A stretch of 64,000 bases of DNA from Argentina anserina (lineage: Eukaryota; Streptophyta; Magnoliopsida; Rosales; Rosaceae). Shown here piece after piece: positions 55,740-64,000 of the stretch. The DNA lies in assembly GCF_933775445.1 (NCBI RefSeq), contig NC_065875.1:19901555-19965554 (forward strand), written 5' to 3'. How positions within the stretch are numbered: the stretch's first letter is position 1; each line of letters begins with the position of its first letter. The notes beneath the pieces are model-generated. The model worked only from the letters and a program-made list of their open reading frames with translations. It searched no databases and was not told where the DNA came from. The position numbers and the translations under genes were made by a program.

Positions 55740-58700
55740 ATGGCGGACGGCAAGCTCGATCTCCCCAACGATCTCCTCTCCTCCAAGCCCTCCGATCAGT
55801 CCTGGACCTCCAAAGGTGCTCCCGCGCTTTCCTTCTTTTCTTCGCATTTGTTTTGTTTTTCTCAGTTAAATCTGATTTGTGTATTCCATGGATTTGATCG
55901 GTGTAGAGCTTGTGATTACTGATCTGAAGCGCTTAAGTATACAATAGAGCAGTTCATTTTCGATTTTTTTCAGCTTCGACTTGTTTGATTAGCTCGACGT
56001 TTTTTTTCTTCATTTGAAGCATTGGATGTTTCTCAGATCAGTGTTGCATTTGTATTGCTAGTGTTGTGTTTCGATTTTTATTATAATCGTTTGAATTGAA
56101 TTTAAATCACTGTGCAATTTACTTGTGATAATTTATTCTCTTAGTCGAAAATAGAATGAAAGGTGTTTGCGTATTTGCAGTCCATAGGTAGGCAGGTGTA
56201 TGTATTTTCTTTAGTTTTGGATTGTCATGACGATTTTGGTTTAGGTTTGGTATTGGTTGACTTGATGTATGGATGAGAGGACTTGTAGTGTTCTGGTAAA
56301 AACAGTGAAGCTGATGTGCTCATAAGCTTGGGAGTTATTATGGTGTGAAACTTTCTTAGGAAACTAGTTACCGAAGCAGCCCGTGTCGTCATTGTTATTT
56401 TTCTATTAAGAATCTGATTGTTTTATTGAAAATTATCAATTTTTTTTTCAGTTTTATCCTCGTTTCTGAACAGTAGTTGGATTCCTGTGGTTGTGTTAAC
56501 TTAGACATGTGAACCATTTAAGTAGTGTACAATGTCTTAGAAACTTTAATACATGGGTACTTTCTGGCATTCATTTGTAATTTCATAATCTCGTCTTCTG
56601 ACTTTTGTTATGCTATGGCAGTTCAAGTTTCTAAAGCCAATGATGAGGAAAAGGTGCATATGGGGTCAGCTGATGAGTTGAAAGGTAAGCTTAGTTCTGT
56701 TTTTTTAGTATTGTTATTGTTTTTTCAACTGGAGGATCAATGAAGTAGTGTACATTCTTTCTTTTTCTTTGGTCTTTTGTCTTATCTGATTTTATAATGC
56801 TGTTTTTTTTTTGTAGATCCAGCTGCCTTGGATAGCGGCATACCTTTATCACCGCAGTGGCTTTATGCCAAGCCAATTGACTCTAAGTTGGTATGTGCTG
56901 AAAAGATTTGAGTTTGTTAGTATTAGTAACAAATTCTACTTAAGGCATTATTTGTGATATTTCTAACTCAGAAATCATTCGCTGCAATAACTTAATAATA
57001 AACGTATTGCTTGTGGAGTTATAAGTTAGTGCTATTGACCCTGTAATTTCTTATAAGCTAGTGCCGAGCTCTTTGGTGACTAAATTGTTAATATATGGCA
57101 GGAAATGCGTGGTCCAACTTCTCTCGGAAACTCCACTGATAGCAACCAGAAGGAAGTATGGCGGTCAGATGGTTCTGAGGACAAAAAAGATTGGAGGCGG
57201 CCTGCTACTGAGAGTGAAAATAGCCGTCGTTGGCGGGAAGAGGAAAGAGAAACTAGCTTGCTTGGTGGTAGAAGAGATCGTAGGAAAACGGAACGCCGTG
57301 CTGACAACATTCCATTGAGAGAGGCAACTGATAGTAGGACATTGCCTACAACTGATAGGTGGAGTGATGGCCGCAATGAAGTACGGCGTGATAGCAAATG
57401 GTCGTCAAGGTGGGGTCCTGAAGAGAAAGAAAAGGAGTCCCGAACTGAGAAGAGAACCGATGTGGAGAAGGATGATGTTCACAGTAACATTGAGAGTCAG
57501 TCTCTTGGAGCTAATAATCGTTCAGCTGCTGAGCGTGAGTCAGATTCTCGGGATAAATGGAGGCCACGCCATAGAATGGAGGTTCAAACTGGGGGGTTGG
57601 CTACTTACCGTGCTGCACCTGGATTTGGAATAGAAAAAGGACGAGTGGAGGGTTCAAATTTGGGATTTGCCCTTGGGCGAGGAAGGTCAAGTGGTATTGG
57701 GAGATCCGCAGGTACCATTTTGTCTGCTCTTTCAGGAAAAAGTGATAGTGTCCCTGGGAAACCAAGGCGCTCTGTTGATGATTTTCGCTACCCAAGGGGA
57801 AAGCTTCTTGACATTTATCGGCAGCGAAAGCCTGAACTATCTTTTGATACCATGCCAGAGGCGATGGAGGAGTCGCCTCCACTAACTCAAGTTGGGTTTG
57901 TTAAACCATTGGCTTTTCATGCCCCTGATGCTGATGAGGTGGTAAGAAATCAGGTTTTTTTTTGGGCGTCATCTTACAAAGTCCTCTTTGGTTGACTGAT
58001 GCCATCAATTTTCTTACTGATTTATATTGATGCTAACAGGCCATCCTTAGCGATATATGGAAGGGAAAGATAACAAGTAGTGGGGTAGTATACAATTCAT
58101 TTAGAAAGGGAAGATCAACTGAAAATGTTACAGGTATATTTCAGCTAAATGGTTTGATTGATTTCCGAGCTCTGTTCACTATCAATCCTAGTGTACTTTC
58201 TAAAACACTCATTCTCCAGGTGTGGGAGACTCAGAAGCTGCTGATGGAGTTCTGGGCAATTTGCCCCCAACTGTCGCTCAAGAGACTAACACCTATCAAG
58301 AGGCTGCAAATGCTGATGACTATGGGACTTTGTGGAATTATGGTTCACACAGGAATATGAAAAATGGTGAGTTGCAATTTGTTTTAGTTGTCTCATGTTA
58401 TGCACTATATATATTTGTATGCTACGATCTGGAAACCGAATTTAACATCTGATTGATCCTATTTGCTGCAGAAAAAGATGTTAGTCATAAAGAAAGTGAT
58501 AACATAGGTACTGAAGGAAAGGATTTTGATGGAATGCCCCTATCAATTCCAAAAAGTAATGGTATCTTTGGTGATGTGGGGACTGGTGGTTCTTATGATA
58601 GTGCAAATCAGCTTCCTGCTTGTGGCAGTATGAAAGTCAAAGATTCTTCCTCTCCCAATCATCCTGTATCTGAGGACATTGAGTTTGCCAATTATTCTGA

Positions 58701-61700
58701 TGTAAGATCCAAGCTTCCCGATGTTTCAAATACTCTCTATGGTTTGGCCTCTTCTGAGCAGAATGACCTTAGAGCAAAAGAGTTAGAAATGGATGTTCAT
58801 CCTGAGGGTTTGTCGTACTTCTACCTTGATCCTCAAGGGGTGACCCAGGGGCCATATCAGGGTTTAGACATCATTTCATGGTTTGAACAAGGTTTCTTTG
58901 GGACAGACTTGCTTGTTCGTTTGGAGGATGCTCCTGAAGGAACACCTTTCATAGAGTTGGGAGACTTTATGCCACATCTTAAATCTTGGGATGGAAATGG
59001 TAGCATCATAAATTCAAGTTCTAATATAGAAGAATCTGGTGGCTTAGGAGGAGGCAGTTTACCCTTTACTGCAGCAGTTTCAGACAGTAATTATACATTT
59101 TTGGGAAATGACCATCAGCGGCCCTTGTGGGAATTAGACAGCTATTCAGCTGAGCATATTCAGCCAAGAATTTCTGAGCCTGAAGCTCCATTACAACTAC
59201 ATTCAAGGGGTCAAAGCTTTAATGATTTTGTTGAACAAGATGAAGGTTTGCCATTCTATAGATACCTTTTGCTCTGCTAATTGTGCATGCATTTTTTTTT
59301 TTTGCCATTATCTCATTCTAGTTCATCTGTACTTATCCAGATATTGTGTTTCCTGGAATTAATGGAACCACTGCCTATTCTACTGCACGTTCTTCTGGGA
59401 GCATTCATGATCCTATGGCAAACTCTATGAATCACCTTCCTCCCACAAATGAATTGACAGAATCTGGTGTGCCTATTCAGAATGATAGGTTGCATCCCTT
59501 TGGGTTGCTATGGTCTGAGCTAGAAAGTGGCCAATCAAAGCAATCCAAGTTGGCCAATATGCCATCTAGTAAGGGGGGGAGGGGAGTTCCATTTAGTGCA
59601 AATCCTGATCCAGCAACTACTGAGATGTGGTCTGATCATCATAGAAAAAATTCAGTCTCTGATCCAAACTTGTATCAGGAAATGTTAACTCCTCGCCAAT
59701 TGTCGCACATGGAACAGGAACCCAGTCATCACGATTTAGCAGAGCAGCTTATGTCGCAGCAAATTCGACAGCAGCAGCAACAGCAGCTCCAACAGCGAAA
59801 TATGTTGTCTAGTTTTGCACACATGAATGATAGTGTATTAGATCCTATGCAAAGTCAGAATATTATTCACCATCAACAATTAGCCAACCATTCTTCAGCA
59901 GATCTGGAACACCTTTTGGCACTACAGAGGCAGGCCCAGCTTGAACAACATCAACTGCAACAGCAGCAGCAGTTCCATCAGCAGAAGCTCTTACAGGAGC
60001 AACAGCAATCTCAAGTACAACAGGTGCTTTTTGAACAGTTGCTGCGTGGTCAAATGCATGATCCTACACTTAGGCAGCCACATGTTGATCCTGTAAGAGC
60101 GAACAATGTTATTGATCAGGTTTTATTAGAGCAGCAGCTCCTACATGAACTCCAGCAACGGTCTCACCATCTTCCGAGACATGTTGATCCTACTATGGCG
60201 CAGTTGATTCAAGCAAAATTTGGTCATACACCTCAAGGACATCAAACAGATTTGTTTGAGCTGCTGTCTCGTGCACAGCATGAACAACAGTCACTGGAAC
60301 AACAGATGCATGCAAGGCAATTACCTATGGGATTGAGGCAGCGGATGGAAGAAGAGAGGCATATCGGTTCTATATGGCCAGCCGAGGAATCAAATCAGAT
60401 CTTCAGAACCCATGCTAGTAATCATGATCACAGAGGGCACTCTTCTGGCTTTAATCCTTTGGATTTTCATCAGAGGCAGCAGAGGGCATCTCATGAGGAG
60501 CAGTTGAATAACCTGGAGCGGAATCTTTCATTACAGGACCGACTTCAGCAAGGGTTCTATGAGCCTGGTTCACTGCCCTTTGAGCGGTCAATGTCATTAC
60601 CTGCTGGTGCACCAGGGATGAACTTGGATGTGGTAAATGCTATGATTCGTGCCCAAGGTTTAGACATGCAGGATTCCATTGGGCGTATACCGTCGGGTCA
60701 AATTTCTTCTGGAATCCCTTCCCACAATGCTCATCATCCTCATGTTCCTAACCAATTTCATGTTTCACATTTGGATGCAATAGAGGGACACTGGCCCGAG
60801 AAGAATGATCAGCTTGAGAGTGACTGGATGGACGCTCGGTTTCAGCAGCTGCATATTAATGCTGAGAGGCAGAAAAGGGATTCAGAGATCAAGAATTCTT
60901 CTCAGGATCAAAACTTATGGATGTCAGATGGAATCAATGAGGAGAACTCGAAGAGACTATTGATGGAGCTACTCCATAAAAAATCTGGCAATCAACGTAG
61001 CGAGTCGTTGAATGTGATGAGCAATGGGATGTTGCCTGATAAAAGTCTGCCATCTGGCCAGTACTCTGGATCAAGCTCCTCAAACCACCTGTTCAATCTT
61101 CATGCAGACCAAGAAGCAGGTCTAAATAACTCATTTCGTGTAGGGTCATTTGGTTCCAATCCGGGTGAACTCCCACAGGAGGAGCTGGCCAGCAGTGTGG
61201 AAAGCAATGAGAAATTGATGTATAGATCTAATTCTGGAGCATTGGCTGATAGAGAGTCATTTCTGGCAGGAATTAATGCAACGTGCCAGTCACTTTACAC
61301 ACAATCTAACATGATACCTAAGTCTTCTATAGGTAAAGAACCTTCTGAGTTGGACGGCAGGAAGTGGGGTTCCAAAAGTGAGGGGATAAATATGGCTCGA
61401 TCTTTTGAGAATCAAGAACGAATGATTGAACAATCAGGGTTGTTGACAACAAATAATTTTAAGGAGAGGTCAAAAAACTTGCATAGCATGAATGCTTCCT
61501 CAGGTGTTTCAGGTATCCCTTTGTTGTTTTATTTGGTGCCTTACATTATGTTTGAGAGTGTTTGTGTGTGAGAGTTGTGGCTGATCTAAAAATGATCGCT
61601 CTCAGGTGGGAATGCTAGTTTTTATATTGACAAAATTGGCCGAAGTAATTCATTTGTTGAAGAAACTGCCAAGGATCGGTATACATATTTTAACCCTTAA

Positions 61701-62389
61701 TTACCTTGTCTCAATAACTCAAAGTCCTTATATGCTCTCTTTCAAGCGTGTGTAGAAGTAATAATTTTCTGTTCCCATATCCCACAGGGTTCCAATTCCA
61801 CCCAAAGTGCAAGAAAATATTCTGCTCAGACGGCCTCCTGTCCCAAGTGCTTCAGCATCACAAGAAGGTTTACCAGAACCTACTTCCGATCCAGTTCTTA
61901 GAGGAAAAACTTCAATTGCTGCTTCAGATGGTATTTAATTTCTAACTCTACTAGTTATCTTGTATGGTTGCAATTTATTGGAGAGGCAGTGGTGACTGAT
62001 GTTTCAATCAAATTATCAAACAATACTTATGGATGAGTAAGCATGTCTCTGGAATTTCAGGGGCAAGGCGAGACACAGTGGTTAGTCCAGTAAACCAAAG
62101 TTCTGATGTTATGGCATCTTCAAAAAAAGAAATGCATTTTCGCCGTACATCATCTGCCAGTGATGCTGATGTATCAGAGGCTTCATTTATTGATATGCTT
62201 AAGAGCAATGCCAAGAAGATTCCTCCGATGGATGCCCAAACGACAGCTGGATTTGCAGAATCATCAGAAGGTGGCCGGAGTGGCAAAAAGAAAGGAAAGA
62301 AAGGGAGGCAAATTGATCCTTCCCTCCTTGGTTTTAAAGTCACCAGCACTCGTATAATGATGGGTGAAATTCAGCGACTCGATGATTAG
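55740..62389 (+). CDS. EXA1: GYF-domain protein, EXA1/GIGYF type
   Basis: Plant GIGYF-like translational regulator. Arabidopsis EXA1 is known as a factor needed by potexviruses and as a repressor of NLR immune-receptor translation (family knowledge). Eleven exons by eye: 55740-55815, 56622-56684, 56817-56890, 57102-57941, 58040-58133, 58220-58366, 58472-59245, 59341-61512, 61606-61678, 61788-61930, 62061-62389. All phases close and give 1594 residues. Residues 85-250 are Arg/Glu-rich and charged. An eIF4E-binding motif YPRGKLL is at about 301-307. The GYF domain is about 546-605: YFYLDPQGVTQGPYQG, then W568 and GFF at 572-574 in place of GYF. A Gln-rich stretch spans about 825-915, then a Met/His-rich low-complexity region. 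The conserved tail LLGFKVTSTRIMMGEIQRLD ends the protein. The start, MADGKLDLPNDLL, follows a pyrimidine-rich leader. No break is seen. Confidence 0.94.
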
Positions 62390-62700
62390 GCCATTAGTGT
62401 AGTTTCTGTGTATATCATATGAATTTGCTAGTGTTGTATAGGTTTAGAACACCTTGATTCAAAGCATCTGCAGGTGATCTGGTAAAGATGTGGCTTCACT
62501 TGCGAATGTGAGTGTGTAGCAACAGGATGGTAGAGAAGTTTTGTAGGATCAATAGGGTTTGGTTTACAAGGGAAGTGATCTGGTAATATATCTGTACATT
62601 GTTGAAAATAAAGCTGTTTACGTTTATTTGAATATGCTAGTTGATCTTACAGTAACATGTACTGAGCCGTTTCAACTGTTTGAATTAGCTTCAAGATTAT
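62390..62700. other. Probable 3' UTR of the EXA1-type gene
   Basis: AT-rich sequence after the TAG stop, with AATAAAG at about 62608 as a possible polyadenylation signal. Confidence 0.5.
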
Positions 62701-62749
62701 GAAAACATGAAGAAAAAGGAAATGTTGTATCCGCAACAAGCTCTAAGAA

Positions 62750-63983
62750 TCTGGTCAATAGAGGACCTCTTACGAACCCAAGCTCAGGATATGGAGATTG
62801 GTCTCCGAGTTGGAAGAGCATGTTCTCTAATCGGTCAAGGTTCTTATTGGCAAATTGGAGGAAGGAGCAGTGTTTCTATGGTGGAGTGATTGTACCTACT
62901 TCCTAGTACTTCAGTGGATGCAAATTTGAAGGGGTTAGCACTTCTAGTTTGTCGTGTTGTTCGGAGTGAACTTGAAGTTCGAAGCACTTTTCTTAATGAA
63001 AAAGCCGAGGCAATTTTGCCTATACCATTAAGTGTGGTTGCATTGGCTGATAGATTGCCTGGAGGTTAGAAAGGAATGATAAATTTTCTGTACAGGGTGC
63101 ATACCGTTTAGCCTATTGTCATCCTTCTTCATGTGTACGTATAATAGTTTTTTTTTATTTAAAAAAAAACCTGTAATAGTTTCTACTGGTTCTGAATTTA
63201 GCAGGAAACTTTGGTTCCAAATTTTACTAATGTACGTATTTGGAAAATCTGTTCCAATATACTGCCATCATTGGAACTTTGAGCTTATAAACGAGTCGAG
63301 CAGGTACTTTGGTTTGGTGTTCTTTGTGAAGAGATGAAAAGAAACGTGCATCTGTGCAGGGAATGCTCTTTTAACAAAGCAAGTGGTGCAGCCTAATGAT
63401 TCTTATAAACTAGTTTAGTACTCACCTGCTGCAGTATCCCTTGATATTCTTAGTTGTTGGGTTACCGGTTCTACTTTCGGGTGTGTGGAAAGGGTGAAAT
63501 TGTCGAGTTTGGGAGAATAAACGTCTGGCAGGTGATGCAATATTTATGTCTATGTCAAGTTTGTCGAATTTTCGGAATACCAAATCTGGCAGTAATCTGA
63601 ATGCAAGAGTCCAGAAGTGGAATGATTTAAGAAGCCAACTTCGATGGCTCCTCTAATCCAAGCTTTTAAGATGGGTTGAATTGGTTTTGTAATTCGTTAT
63701 TTTGAAGGCAAGACTTGATAATTTATTGTCTCCGAAACATATGAAGTACTGGTATGTGAGATGGTCTATGATTGATGAAACCTCTCGCCATCTAGTGATT
63801 GTGGAAGCTGAGACCTTGATGTTACAAAGCCAATTAACCTCCACAGCAGAACCCAACTTATCTGTTTTTGGAAGAATCCATGAGGGTCTAAAGTGGCTTT
63901 TGGCTTTTGAAAGGGCTGTGAAGGTTGCCCACGGCAAACGTAGTGCTAATGCTGCTGCTCACCTGATGGCAGCTTATGATTGA
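62750..63983 (+). pseudogene. Decayed LINE remnant (zf-RVT and RNase H parts)
   Basis: A stretch at about 62810-63120 resembles the region after the reverse transcriptase in plant LINEs (zf-RVT): GSYWQIGGRSSVSM, STSVDANLKG, RSTFLNEKAEAILPIPLS. Stops break it near 62888 and 63069. A second open stretch (63702-63983) resembles plant RNase H-like RVT_3 domains: VEAETLMLQSQL, GRIHEGLKWLLAFERAVKVA and GKRSANAAAHLMA. Order and strand fit one degraded non-LTR element. The reverse transcriptase itself is not visible. I am fairly sure of the family and not of the edges. Confidence 0.6.
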
Positions 63984-64000
63984 ATTGCTAGTCAGGGATT

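Overview
This is nuclear DNA from a flowering plant. The genes have many short exons with GT/AG introns, the intergenic DNA is AT-rich, and the families present (plant MORC, SAUR, plant BAG, EXA1/GYF) are plant-specific. Rosaceae is a guess from the overall style and is not proven. There are five host genes or gene ends, and most of the remaining sequence is transposable elements, many nested and many delimited here by their target-site duplications (TSDs).

Layout. 1-5490 (minus): a MORC-family GHKL ATPase of the MORC4/5/7 type, with 18 exons visible and the 3' end outside the window. 5548-15027: a repeat block in which the MORC 5' region, a hAT element and part of an LTR are duplicated in tandem. 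The second hAT copy (9175-15027) has terminal inverted repeats and a perfect 8-bp TSD. 15395-17075: a small TIR element that has captured an intron-containing, broken fragment of an Agenet-ENT gene. 18215-22487: a relative of that TIR element, split by one solo LTR that is itself split by a second. 23.4-25.2 kb: a GC-rich patch, a long GA tract and an intronless SAUR gene. 26-38 kb: two complete TRIM retrotransposons, a 255-bp tandem repeat, a satellite-like repeat interrupted by a 2.7-kb solo LTR, an inverted-repeat element, and the decayed RPA-like gene and 3' end of a Helitron.

38641-41411 (plus) is a ten-exon amidohydrolase of the MTA/SAH deaminase type. 42456-43178 (plus) is an intronless BAG chaperone regulator. 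45327-48648 (minus) is a deleted Ty1-copia element with both LTRs. 49162-54409 holds two MITE-like elements around a second solo LTR of the 28423 family, which carries a near-palindromic TIR element. 55740-62389 (plus) is an eleven-exon GYF-domain protein of the EXA1 type, followed by remains of a LINE up to the window end.

The host genes do not form a functional cluster. MORC acts in transposon silencing, EXA1 in translational control, BAG in chaperone regulation, SAUR in auxin-responsive growth, and the deaminase probably in purine or thioether metabolism. All splice sites for MORC, the deaminase and EXA1 were placed by eye, and their reading phases close across every junction. I found no convincing new biochemical system. 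The most unusual items are the gene-capturing TIR element, the duplication that copied the MORC promoter, and the nested insertions with intact TSDs.
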